DNA of 64,000 bases, from NCBI GenBank assembly GCA_964389755.1, contig CAYMEW010000022.1, positions 1 to 64,000 of the forward strand. The letters run 5' to 3'. The notes below the pieces were generated by a model, which saw only the letters and a program-made list of their open reading frames with translations, did no database searches and was not told the origin of the DNA. Shown piece after piece: positions 52,401 through 60,551 of the stretch; positions within the stretch are counted from its first letter, which is position 1; each line of letters opens with the position of its first letter. A program made the position numbers and the translations under genes. Source of the stretch: JBBSUQ01 sp964389755 (GTDB lineage: Bacteria > Bacteroidota > Bacteroidia > Flavobacteriales_D > Crocinitomicaceae).

Positions 52401-54338
52401 GAGCACTGCGGCCACCCCGTTTGTCGAATTGTCGTAAGAGAAATTCGCGAGATTCTGACCGTTCAACTTGACGTTAACCTGACTTTTTTGAGATACGTTC
52501 AGTACAGTTGCCGCGAGGTTGAATGATTGATTGCTCACCGAATACGGACTTACGTTCGGATTGGTGATCGTTACCACCGGCGGTTTCGGAGCAGCGCGTT
52601 CATAAACAATGATCGTGGTTGCAGACGCACTTCCCGCGTTATTGGTCCCGATGATCTCGAATACGTTTTGACCGGGAACGAGGACCACGTTGCTTTGGAA
52701 GGCATTTGCAGCTGGGTTGAACGTGAAACTGTTGTTCACCGAACCGTTTTGACGGAAGGTTACGTACTGGCTTCCGGAAACGTTCAGGATCGTTGCGTTG
52801 ATCGTAAAGTTCGGATTTTGCACGGTATACGGTGTGGATGCCGGGTCGAGGTAATAGACGACCGGCGGTTGCTCTGCAGCATTCTGACGATAGATGATTG
52901 TTGTTGACTCCGAATCAGAACCGGCATCATTGGTTCCCGTAACTGTTACGATATTCGTGCCGGGTGTGAGGTTCAGCGAAGCGGAAACAGCGCTGGTAGC
53001 CGGATCATAGGTAAAGTTATTCGTCGTTTGCCCGTTGAAGGTAAACGTGATCTGGCTCTTTTGAGATACGTTCAGTACAGTGGCACGGAACGGGAATACC
53101 GGATCGCTTGTTTGTTGTGGTGAGCTTGCCGGGTTTGTAATCGTCACGACGGGCGGAACGGCCTGTTGTTCGCGCTGGTAAATGATAATGGTCGATTCCT
53201 GGTCACTTCCGTACGGATTCGTTCCGGTAAGCTGGAATACGTTTTGGCCGGGAACGAGCGTCACATTCGAAGTAAACTGATGTGAAGCCGGATCGTAGCT
53301 AAAGGTTCCGTTATAATTGCCGTTTTGCGTGAAGTTGATATTCTCTCTTCCGGAAACGTTTCGCACTTCCCCACGAATGGTGTAAGCGGGAGAGTTAACC
53401 GTTCTGCCGGAACTTGCCGGATCTGTAAAGTTGACGACCGGCGGATCGTTTCGGTTTTCGGTGTAGTTCGGCAGGTTGTTCAGGCTGTTATCGTTGGTAT
53501 TGTCTACCGGAGGAGGCGTTTTTTCTTTGCGCGCTTTAAAACGGAACTGGATATATGCACTGGTGTAGTGATAGATGTCGTTCGTATTTTTACTGTTCGG
53601 GTTGGCATAGCCGTCGAACAGGTCATTACGTGTGAAGGTTGTCTTGTGTTCAAGCCCGATCGTTACGCGCTTTCCGACCTGGTACCCGATCCCGAAACCG
53701 ATGCTCGGCATCACGGTTGCCGTGTAAGAATTTGCATTGGTTCCGTCCAGCGGTGTGTCGTAAGTATTGTCCAGCAGGTTATCGATCGATGCTTTGTCTA
53801 GCGACGACAGTTGGTCGTAGCGGTACATGGTATTCGTTCCGGTGGAATCATAAAAAAGGAGGTTCCCGTATGTTTGACTCCAGGTGATCCCGATCCCTCC
53901 GAAAATATACGGATCCCAGCGGGTCCGTTCGCGGATACCATTGGCGTGAAGGACCAGTTCGAGTGAAAGCCGGTATACATCCGTCTGGAAATTGTTAACC
54001 ATGAATCCCATGGAATCCTGGTAGTCGGTTTTGCCGGAACTCAGTGCGGTATTCGGATAATTGAATCCTGTTGAATCATAATCCTGTCCGTACCAGTAAC
54101 CTCGCAGAAATCGTGCACGCAGGTCAAAGCTGACCTTCCTGCCGTAATTGTAATTAAAGGATTTCCCGAGGGTAAAGCCATAGCCCCCGTCAAATTTGTT
54201 TTTTACATCGGTTGTTTGCCAGGTGGCGCCGGCGTTGAGTCCGAGGAACCACTTCGAATCTTCATCGTAGTTGTTCAACTGGCTGAAAGCAGATGATGTA
54301 AGGAGAAGGCTTAAAATGAAAGTAAAAATCTTATTCAT
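49494..54338 (-). CDS. Giant outer-membrane barrel-like protein with 13 Ig-like repeats
   Basis: Encodes 1614 residues: a signal peptide (about 1-20, AFS-Q), an N-terminal outer-membrane beta-barrel-like domain (about 25-275; WFLGLNAGATWQTTD, VMPSIGFGIGYQVGKRVTIG, AYIQFRFKAR), a Pro/Asn linker, 13 tandem Ig-like repeats of about 95 residues, and a Ser/Gly/Thr-rich tail of about 90 residues. Each repeat starts PPVV.ITNP, has a central 'ATVLNV' strand and an NG turn, and ends VTGTN.AGTDS..TIIYR. There is no recognisable T9SS C-terminal domain, so the barrel may serve as the membrane anchor. The ATG at 54338 is chosen because it begins the signal peptide. Divergent from a T9SS cargo-SprF pair. 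Function unknown; adhesion or matrix building is inference. Confidence 0.88.
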   Translation of the reverse strand: MNKIFTFILSLLLTSSAFSQLNNYDEDSKWFLGLNAGATWQTTDVKNKFDGGYGFTLGKSFNYNYGRKVSFDLRARFLRGYWYGQDYDSTGFNYPNTALSSGKTDYQDSMGFMVNNFQTDVYRLSLELVLHANGIRERTRWDPYIFGGIGITWSQTYGNLLFYDSTGTNTMYRYDQLSSLDKASIDNLLDNTYDTPLDGTNANSYTATVMPSIGFGIGYQVGKRVTIGLEHKTTFTRNDLFDGYANPNSKNTNDIYHYTSAYIQFRFKARKEKTPPPVDNTNDNSLNNLPNYTENRNDPPVVNFTDPASSGRTVNSPAYTIRGEVRNVSGRENINFTQNGNYNGTFSYDPASHQFTSNVTLVPGQNVFQLTGTNPYGSDQESTIIIYQREQQAVPPVVTITNPASSPQQTSDPVFPFRATVLNVSQKSQITFTFNGQTTNNFTYDPATSAVSASLNLTPGTNIVTVTGTNDAGSDSESTTIIYRQNAAEQPPVVYYLDPASTPYTVQNPNFTINATILNVSGSQYVTFRQNGSVNNSFTFNPAANAFQSNVVLVPGQNVFEIIGTNNAGSASATTIIVYERAAPKPPVVTITNPNVSPYSVSNQSFNLAATVLNVSQKSQVNVKLNGQNLANFSYDNSTNGVAAVLSLVEGSNTVTVTGTNNDGTDSKQTIIIYRPVQTEQPPVVTFVNPNVNPYTTDQATFNVLATVLNVASQSGVNVNVNGANYTAFNFNAVTKMTSFSVNLIEGANIITVTGTNTAGTDTKTQTIIYRKQQTLLPPVVTFTDPVTNPITVFDPVYDVQTRVRYVNGSQNIQLRINGVLSTNFSYSVSSEMMNFTTSLMPGANIIEVRGTNAVGTDIASTTIIYRKPQPQNPPVVTITTPQADPYTVTSASTVINATVLNIEGAQNVSVTVNGNNFGGFIYNAATKIVAFTMPLVEGSNSVIVTGTNNAGQASDQTTIIYRKESLPLPHVTFTNPSQPGTTVSTPGYQMRAIIQNVDSKQGILVKQDGQTVNPNLYSFNAGNHEVIFNTSLNAGSTIFYVSGTNTAGTHSASTQVNYQRAACKGPEVTIVNPAAAGTSTETASFNFSAKLLGVDDLQHIVFKVNGIAVNGGSFNASTKLFSHTVLLNEGSNSLEISGTNECGTASASTIVTYTPAAQPCIAPGVTAIVPSTQQFTTDQQSVTVKVATVNIENASQVIFQVNNTVQQFSFDSGSHIVSAQVPLNEGANTISVTVANDCGRDKYTWTITRKVCQPPFLAITGSTVPNGSTTTGNAITITASVDNVASMSQITATQNGQPVNFIYNPQTKTFSLNRELVIGVNTLVMMATNECGKDSETIKVVRKEVNIVKPPLLKFIAPLTSPYNTDEASMDVKVNVQNVSAANQISVTVNGQPVNFNFNASNGDVQLHANWSEGANVIVATAVNSAGTASDTRTVVYRKKVTEQPPVVSFTSPGRCPSSAPPGNYTISGNIQNVSSSGQVSITVNGQAITNYTTTVSGNVMSYSFVTNMVAGAQMTVVVTATNTAGSDTQTCVINVHQASVEGNSNMNSGSLNGGGLINKGSGSSGSEEDDDNDDQNNGGNSGRTINTGSGGTKTGTRPVNGNTRTTTPGRRP
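49720..53450 (-). repeat. Thirteen tandem Ig-like repeat units (about 285 bp each)
   Basis: In-frame units within the giant gene, each opening with PPVV or a variant. Units 2-7 are most alike; units 8-13 diverge, and 9-11 gain Cys in positions such as NECG or NDCG near the end. DNA identity is low enough that unit boundaries are clear only at protein level. Confidence 0.8.
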
Positions 54339-54481
54339 ATGCCGTAAGTTTATTTTTTGGCCGAAAAACGAATACTGTGCCAAATTTCAGAAAATTTTGA
54401 ACATTCGGATCAAATTGCTGTTTAAATCACTTATTTTCCAATTTTTTGTTTGTTGAAATATTCCTACCTTCACCGTCAGAT

Positions 54482-55786
54482 ATGGCTTTTTCGTCTTTTC
54501 TCCGCATTTCTGTTATTTATTTGTTAATGACAATTGTATGTCCGGGAACGTTCCTGGCCCAGGAGACTTATGACAACTGCGGGAATGCACTTCAGCTGTG
54601 TCCAAATACATCGTATTCGCTCAATAATATCGCTGCCACGGCAACGGTATGCCCGAATTGCGAAGACGATCTGACCTTCTGCCTCACTTCCGCCAATTCG
54701 ATCTGGCTCACCTTCACAACAAATTCTACCGGAGGCGATGTACAGCTTGATTTCACAAACCTCGTTTTCAGTAATAATGCCGGTCAGGACCAGGAACTCA
54801 ACGCCACGATGCTGGAAGCAACGGTTCCCTGCGACGCCGCTTCTTACACCTCAGTTGGTAATTGTGCTACGAACCAGGGCGGTCCTTTTTCTTTAAATGC
54901 AAACGGATTGCCGGCATCCACCACGTATTATGTGATCGTAAGTGGCGACAATGCAGGAGCCGGAATTACTTCCCCGGCCGAGTGCGCCTTCGATGTGAAT
55001 ATCAGCGGAACGGCCATTAACCGTCCGGCGCCTTTTGTCGTACTCGGAAGTAGTACGAACAACGCCTGCCAGGATGAAGCAGTTACACTGAGTGCTGCGG
55101 TCTCAAACTGTACGGATACGAGTACTTACCTGTGGTATGTAAACGGTACGCTTGCGGCCGAAACGATCGATGCGCAATGGGTCACTTCCGAACTTCAGGA
55201 CGGTGACGTGATCCAGGTTGACGTATCCTGTTTTCAGGATTGCCCGGTAACGGTTAACAACGCGATCGGGCCGATCACTGTTTTTTCTTTCCCGGTAGAC
55301 GCCGGGCCGGATCAGCAAATCAAGCCGGGTAGTTCGGTACAGCTAAACGGTTTTACAAGCGCTCCGCAGTATACCTGGAGCCCGAACATCGAACTGAGCA
55401 ATACAAATACGCTGACACCTTACGCAAGTCCACACCAAACAACGGTCTACACACTGGCCGCGACGATGAACGGCTGCACACTGTATGACCAGGTGACCGT
55501 AATCGTGGACAATGCACTTACCATCCCTACTACCTTTTCGCCCAATAACGACGGCAGCAACGATGTCTGGGAAATCGAGGGAATTGAACAATTCCCGGAT
55601 AACCAGCTTAAAATTTACGATCGCTGGGGACAAATTATTTACCAGGCCAGCGGGTATAATTATCAGAAAGCGTGGGACGGACGGCACAATGGCAGGCCGC
55701 TTTCCGAAGGCGTTTATTTTTACACGCTCGACTTGCGGGATGCAGACGATCAGCACCTGAAAGGTTCCATAACACTCGTTCGATGA
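54482..55786 (+). CDS. T9SS type B cargo (gliding-motility-associated C-terminal domain)
   Basis: Encodes 434 residues: a signal peptide (about 1-26, FLA-Q), a Cys-rich N-terminal beta-sandwich (about 28-185; NALQLCPN, VCPNCEDDLTFCL), a middle Ig/PKD-like region with more Cys (about 190-340), and a C-terminal type B sorting domain of about 90 residues (IPTTFSPNNDGSNDVWEI, LKIYDRWGQIIYQ, LSEGVYFYTLDLRD). It should be exported through the type IX system. The stop overlaps the ATG of the SprF-like gene (ATGA), the usual arrangement for type B cargo with a PorP/SprF partner. Confidence 0.92.
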   Translation: MAFSSFLRISVIYLLMTIVCPGTFLAQETYDNCGNALQLCPNTSYSLNNIAATATVCPNCEDDLTFCLTSANSIWLTFTTNSTGGDVQLDFTNLVFSNNAGQDQELNATMLEATVPCDAASYTSVGNCATNQGGPFSLNANGLPASTTYYVIVSGDNAGAGITSPAECAFDVNISGTAINRPAPFVVLGSSTNNACQDEAVTLSAAVSNCTDTSTYLWYVNGTLAAETIDAQWVTSELQDGDVIQVDVSCFQDCPVTVNNAIGPITVFSFPVDAGPDQQIKPGSSVQLNGFTSAPQYTWSPNIELSNTNTLTPYASPHQTTVYTLAATMNGCTLYDQVTVIVDNALTIPTTFSPNNDGSNDVWEIEGIEQFPDNQLKIYDRWGQIIYQASGYNYQKAWDGRHNGRPLSEGVYFYTLDLRDADDQHLKGSITLVR

Positions 55787-56715
55787 TGCGGCAGTTCCTT
55801 CTGTATACCGGTGTTTTATTCTGCATTTTGTCTGCAGGTGCACAACAGTTGCCCCAGTACAGCCAGTGGTCGTTGCACCAGTTTTCACTCAACCCGGCCC
55901 ATGCAGGCATTAAGAAGTGCGTGGATGTACATGCTCTTGCCCGCGCGCAATGGTATGGCTTCGACGGCGCGCCGCAGTCCGGTTTTATTACGGCTTCCAT
56001 TCCATTGCGCTCCAGGCGAAACAAATTCCTGAGTGCGCGGCACGGAACGGGTATTAAATTTGAGCGGGACCAAATCGGGCAATTTTTAACACACCGCCTG
56101 AATGTCGCTTATGCCGCTCATTTTAATTTTACGGTAGACAACCGGCTTTCGCTGGGCATTTACGGCGGATTTGTACAATTCAGCTACAACCACGCCAACT
56201 CGGTCACTATTGATCCGGACCCGACCGTGCAGAATGAAGCGAATTTCATAGCCCCGGATGCCAGTTTCGGCGCCTGGTGGAACGGCAAAAATTATTACTT
56301 CGGGCTCATTCTTCAAAACCTCATTCCTTACAAATGGCCGGCCCCGGGTACGGATTCCCGCTTTCGCTTTCACACAACGCTGAATGGCGGTTACCGCTAC
56401 CGTGCTTCCGAAAACGTATCGCTGCTACCCGGATTTATCGCTCGCATCCCGCCGGCAGGTCCGCCAAGCATTGACCTGAATGTGATGGCAGACTTCAAAA
56501 ACCAGGTTGCTTTCGGGCTGGGTTACCGAAATACCGACGCACTGATCGTATTTGCAAGTTTTAAGTTCAAAGGGCAGTTTTCGATCAATTATTCATTCGA
56601 TTACGTACTTTCTTCGCTCCGGCCCGGCACGATCAACACGCATGAATTTTCGCTGATCTACTCGGGTTGCAAGCGCCCGTCATCCTCCACGTATTCCTGT
56701 CCGTTATTCGAATAA
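55783..56715 (+). CDS. PorP/SprF-family T9SS membrane protein
   Basis: Encodes 310 residues: a signal peptide (about 1-20, AGA-QQ), then the family start LPQYSQWSLHQFSLNPAHAG (about 22-41), and an outer-membrane barrel with FSYNHANSVTIDP and a repeated aromatic pattern to the end. SprF-type proteins are outer-membrane partners that help move or anchor type B cargo. Its start overlaps the stop of the cargo gene, so the two are translated together and probably work as a pair. Confidence 0.93.
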   Translation: MMRQFLLYTGVLFCILSAGAQQLPQYSQWSLHQFSLNPAHAGIKKCVDVHALARAQWYGFDGAPQSGFITASIPLRSRRNKFLSARHGTGIKFERDQIGQFLTHRLNVAYAAHFNFTVDNRLSLGIYGGFVQFSYNHANSVTIDPDPTVQNEANFIAPDASFGAWWNGKNYYFGLILQNLIPYKWPAPGTDSRFRFHTTLNGGYRYRASENVSLLPGFIARIPPAGPPSIDLNVMADFKNQVAFGLGYRNTDALIVFASFKFKGQFSINYSFDYVLSSLRPGTINTHEFSLIYSGCKRPSSSTYSCPLFE

Positions 56716-56814
56716 TGAGCAAGGACCTAAAGTCCACTTTAGCCTGTTGATAATTCCGGCTGACATCTGTTTTGCGCAAGGCAAACTTCCGCACTTTTGT
56801 AAAAAGCATTTTTT

Positions 56815-57789
56815 ATGAAGACCCGTATTGCCCTGTATTCCCTGGTATTGTTATTCGCAGCCTGCGTTCCGGCCAAAAAATACAACGACCTGCTTTTGCG
56901 CGAGCAAACCTGTAGCGAAGAACTGGAAAAGTACAAAAGCAATTCCCAGCTATACGAAGGTCGTGCAAAGGAATTTGAAGCGAAATTTACGAATCTTCAG
57001 AAAGATGTGGCGAAATTAAAAGCGGATACAACCGAACTCGGGAACAAATACCGCTTTATGCAAACGCAGTATGATAAAATGGCTGCGCAAAACGAGATCC
57101 TTGAAAAGAGCTTTGACAAACTGCGCATCAATGGCGCTCGGGAAACCGCCGAATTACAGGCCGACCTGGAAGCCAAGAACATCGAATTACAACGCAAGGA
57201 AGATGCGCTGAATTCCCTCGAGACGGAACTGCTTCAAAAACAGCAACTGCTCGCCGAGCGGGAAAAACGCGTGAACGAACTCGAAGAGGCGATCCGTCGC
57301 AAGGATGAGGCACAGCGCATGTTGAAAGACAAGGTGGCCGCCGCCCTCAAAGGATTTGAAAACAAGGGATTATCTGTAGTCCAGAAAGACGGTAAAATAT
57401 ACGTGAGCCTGGAAGCCAAATTATTATTTCCGTCCGGAAGTACGGCTGTTGACCCGGAAGGGAAAAAGGCACTCGTCGAACTGGCAAAAGTATTGCAGGA
57501 CGAAAAAGAACTCGAGATCGTAGTGGAAGGTCACACGGACACCGACAAGCTGAACAGTTCTTCGTACCCGCATAACAACTGGGAGCTCTCCGTTTTACGC
57601 GCCACCTCCGTGGTGGAGATCCTGCTCGCCAACTCGAAGATGGATCCGAAACAGTTGATGGCTGCGGGCCGTTCGGAGTTTCATCCTGTGGATCCTGCAA
57701 ACAAGGCCAAAAACCGACGTATTGAAATTATCATTTCTCCGAATCTGAACGAGTTGTTCAACATTATCAGCCAGGACGGGCAGGATTGA
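56815..57789 (+). CDS. OmpA-family lipoprotein with coiled coil
   Basis: Encodes 324 residues: lipoprotein signal with C17 (LLFAAC), a long coiled-coil (about 25-180; many heptads of Leu, Lys, Glu), then an OmpA C-terminal domain (about 195-315; LLFPSGSTAVDPEGKKAL, VVEGHTDTDKL, NWELSVLRA) that binds diaminopimelate in peptidoglycan. It would tether the outer membrane to the wall, with the coiled coil as a spacer. It is 99 bases after the sprF-like gene. Confidence 0.92.
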   Translation: MKTRIALYSLVLLFAACVPAKKYNDLLLREQTCSEELEKYKSNSQLYEGRAKEFEAKFTNLQKDVAKLKADTTELGNKYRFMQTQYDKMAAQNEILEKSFDKLRINGARETAELQADLEAKNIELQRKEDALNSLETELLQKQQLLAEREKRVNELEEAIRRKDEAQRMLKDKVAAALKGFENKGLSVVQKDGKIYVSLEAKLLFPSGSTAVDPEGKKALVELAKVLQDEKELEIVVEGHTDTDKLNSSSYPHNNWELSVLRATSVVEILLANSKMDPKQLMAAGRSEFHPVDPANKAKNRRIEIIISPNLNELFNIISQDGQD

Positions 57790-57823
57790 TGTCATACGGC
57801 CCCAAAGGTGATTGTTTATTTTC

Positions 57824-57878
57824 GCTTATTAGCCGTTAAAAACGGTTATGAAATGCTTATTAGCCCATTTTCGGCTAA
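57824..57878. repeat. Direct and inverted repeat in uvrC upstream region
   Basis: GCTTATTAGCC occurs at 57824-57834 and again at 57855-57865. The second copy's TTAGCC pairs with GGCTAA at 57873-57878, and CCGTT/AACGG lies between the copies. Possible regulatory site or hairpin before uvrC. Confidence 0.5.
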
Positions 57879-57922
57879 TCGGCGGCAATGCTAAACATGC
57901 ACGTAAACAGTTCAAAAATCAC

Positions 57923-57930
57923 TAATTTTG
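57923..57930 (+). promoter_or_regulatory. -7 box of uvrC
   Basis: TAATTTTG, exact TAnnTTTG, only four bases before the ATG at 57935, implying a leaderless or nearly leaderless message. Confidence 0.6.
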
Positions 57931-57934
57931 CAGC

Positions 57935-59731
57935 ATGGCGGCCCATTCGGAATCCCTTCAGCTAAAAATAAGGTCTTTGCCCGACAAACCGGGTGTGTAC
58001 CAGTACTTCGACAGTGACGGGAAGATTATTTATGTGGGTAAGGCCAAAAGCCTGAAAAAACGCGTCAGTTCCTATTTCAACAAAAACCTGGACAGCGGAA
58101 AAACCCGTTTGCTCGTCCGGCGTATTGCCGACATACAGTACATTGTTGTGGGAACCGAGATGGATGCACTCCTGCTGGAGAATAACCTCATCAAGAAATA
58201 CAAACCGCGCTACAACATCCAGTTAAAGGATGACAAAACCTACCCGTGGATCTGTATTAAAAAAGAACCTTTTCCGCGCGTTTTCCCAACCCGGCTGGTC
58301 GTTCGGGACGGCTCGAAATATTACGGTCCGTATGCAAGTGTCACCGTGATGAAAACACTTTTGTCGCTCATCCGCGAACTTTACCCGCTTCGTACCTGCC
58401 GGCTCGACCTTTCCCCGCACAAAATTGCAGAAGGACGCTACAAGGTCTGCCTCGAGTATCACCTCGGGAATTGCCTCGGTCCCTGCGTCGGGAACCAAGC
58501 GATGGACGAATACGATCAGTATATCGCGAACATCGAACACATCGTGAAGGGGAACATTTCCTCGGTACAGGCCATTTTGAAAAAAATGATGCAGGAACAC
58601 GCATCCGCTTACCAGTTCGAAGAGGCGCAGGAGATCAAAAATAAGATCGTACTGCTCGACCGCTACCAGGCGAAATCGACCGTTGTTTCACCGACCATTC
58701 ACCAGGTCGATGTTTTCACGATGATCCAGGACGACAAATCGGTATTTGTCAATTACCTCGTCATTCACAACGGCGCGATCATCCACGGATATACCGCCGA
58801 AGTTCGCAAAAAACTCGATGAAAGCCCGGAAGACATTATCAGTTTCGTTTTGCCGGAACTGCGCGAACGCTACCAGAGTACTTCGCGCGAGGTCATACTC
58901 GAAAACCCGGTAGACCTCGAGATAGAAGGCCTGCAATTTTTTGTTCCGCAGCGGGGTGATAAAAAACAACTCGTGGATTTGTCACTGCGTAATGTGAAAT
59001 TCTACCGGCTCGAGAAACTCAAACAGGAACGTATTAAGAATCCGGAAAAAGCGACACAGCGTATTCTTGAACAGATCCAAAAGGATTTTCGACTGAGTGA
59101 ACTGCCCGTGCACATCGAATGTTTTGATAACTCGAACATCCAGGGAACGAATCCCGTTTCGGCATGCGTCGTTTTCAGGGAGGGGAAACCAAGTAAGAAA
59201 GATTACCGCCACTTCAATGTGCGAACCGTGGAAGGCCCCGATGATTTTGCAACGATGGAAGAAGTTGTTTATCGTCGTTATAAGCGCCTGGTTGATGAGG
59301 GCTCCGGGCTTCCCCAATTGATCGTGATCGACGGCGGAAAAGGCCAGTTGAGTGCGGCGCTGAAAGCACTCGATGCCCTGGACCTGCGCGGTGAAGTTGC
59401 CATCGTGGGTATCGCTAAACGCCTGGAAGAGATCTTTTTCCCGGGAGATTCACTTCCGATCTACCTCGACAAGCGATCGGAAAGCCTGAAAGTCATCCAG
59501 CACATGCGCAACGAGGCGCACCGTTTCGGGATCACGCATCACCGCAACCGGCGTAGTAAAAACGCCTTTGTATCTGAGATTGCCGGAATTCCGGGGATCG
59601 GCGCGAAAAGCCACGAATTGCTTATGCAGGCATTTAAAACCGTGAGCGCCGTAAAAGCCGCAAGTGAGGCAGACATAGCCAAAGTAATCGGGAAAGCGAA
59701 GGGACAGGTCGTGTACCGCTATTTTCGTTAA
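57935..59731 (+). CDS. uvrC: Excinuclease ABC subunit C
   Basis: Encodes 598 residues, the normal UvrC length. GIY-YIG nuclease (about 13-95; PGVYQYF at 19-25, IYVGKA at 32-37) for the 3' cut, UVR motif (about 205-240), the RNase H-like nuclease (about 370-530; IECFDNSNIQGTNPV, DGGKGQLSAAL) for the 5' cut, and C-terminal HhH (IPGIGAKSHELLMQAF). Works with UvrAB in nucleotide excision repair. The very short distance from promoter box to ATG is unusual. Confidence 0.97.
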   Translation: MAAHSESLQLKIRSLPDKPGVYQYFDSDGKIIYVGKAKSLKKRVSSYFNKNLDSGKTRLLVRRIADIQYIVVGTEMDALLLENNLIKKYKPRYNIQLKDDKTYPWICIKKEPFPRVFPTRLVVRDGSKYYGPYASVTVMKTLLSLIRELYPLRTCRLDLSPHKIAEGRYKVCLEYHLGNCLGPCVGNQAMDEYDQYIANIEHIVKGNISSVQAILKKMMQEHASAYQFEEAQEIKNKIVLLDRYQAKSTVVSPTIHQVDVFTMIQDDKSVFVNYLVIHNGAIIHGYTAEVRKKLDESPEDIISFVLPELRERYQSTSREVILENPVDLEIEGLQFFVPQRGDKKQLVDLSLRNVKFYRLEKLKQERIKNPEKATQRILEQIQKDFRLSELPVHIECFDNSNIQGTNPVSACVVFREGKPSKKDYRHFNVRTVEGPDDFATMEEVVYRRYKRLVDEGSGLPQLIVIDGGKGQLSAALKALDALDLRGEVAIVGIAKRLEEIFFPGDSLPIYLDKRSESLKVIQHMRNEAHRFGITHHRNRRSKNAFVSEIAGIPGIGAKSHELLMQAFKTVSAVKAASEADIAKVIGKAKGQVVYRYFR

Positions 59732-59789
59732 TTCCGCATAGGCAAAAATCGGATTTATTTGTACATTTAAGGTCAAACCTTGAATCATC

Positions 59790-60551
59790 ATGATAAATCG
59801 TTCTATTCTTTTTGCGCTGATCGTGCTTTTTATTGTTCCGGCCTGCACAATCCAGAAACGCCGTCACCTAAAAGGTTATCACGTCGTTCGCCACACTTCC
59901 TTTCATAAAAAAGAGTCGGCCGATGCGGAGCGAACAAAGGAAGAAAAGGCCGAAAATCAAGCATTGCAAGAGGTATTAACACCTCCGGAAAATAAGGAAC
60001 ATTCGCTGACCACCGGCGTGCACTCTGTGCACCAACAGTATGAATCGGGAGATTTTAAGCCTGCGGAAGAAGATCAGCAGTTACAAACGCCCAATCCACT
60101 ACTACGACATATCTCCGAATCAAAACCTCGTGTAACCAAACCTGCGGAAATATCCAGTTCAACGAATTCTCACAAATCCACGGCTGAGGTGAGTCGTTTA
60201 CAAAAGCCCAGCGACGCAGGTTCACTCTCCCTGGGTATACTGTTCCTTTTCCTGGCCATTTTTATTGTGGTGGCTTTTGTCTCGTTGCTCTTGGGAGCTG
60301 GTTCTCAACTTATTATTGCTGTAATCTTAATATTGCTTTTTTTACCGGCCGTCGTACTATTCATCTTATTCTTATTCCTTGCTATTTACTTTTTTACGCG
60401 AAAACCACAGAAAACGGTCATTGTGGAAGAACCGGAAGTTGTGGAAGAACCGGAAGAACCAAAACCACGCATGTCCAAAAAGAAACGGATTGCGACCATC
60501 ATTACATTTACCGTATTTGCCCTGCTGGTACTGGCCGTGTTCCTGGTCTGA
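59790..60551 (+). CDS. Lipoprotein-like membrane protein, Bacteroidota-type
   Basis: Encodes 253 residues: lipobox with C19 (IVPAC), followed by the motif TIQKRRHLKGYHVVRHTSFH, seen in many Bacteroidota proteins of unknown role; a polar linker (about 45-145); three hydrophobic segments (about 148-170, 172-202, and 232-252) and a Glu-rich stretch between the last two. The mix of a lipoprotein start and C-terminal membrane helices is odd; the first segment may instead be a plain anchor. No known function. Confidence 0.75.
   Translation: MINRSILFALIVLFIVPACTIQKRRHLKGYHVVRHTSFHKKESADAERTKEEKAENQALQEVLTPPENKEHSLTTGVHSVHQQYESGDFKPAEEDQQLQTPNPLLRHISESKPRVTKPAEISSSTNSHKSTAEVSRLQKPSDAGSLSLGILFLFLAIFIVVAFVSLLLGAGSQLIIAVILILLFLPAVVLFILFLFLAIYFFTRKPQKTVIVEEPEVVEEPEEPKPRMSKKKRIATIITFTVFALLVLAVFLV

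Noticed and set aside
50112..53801. Several plus-strand open frames opposite the Ig-repeat gene
   Set aside because: They are reverse-strand shadows of a repetitive gene, with Cys/Arg/Val-rich composition and no family features.
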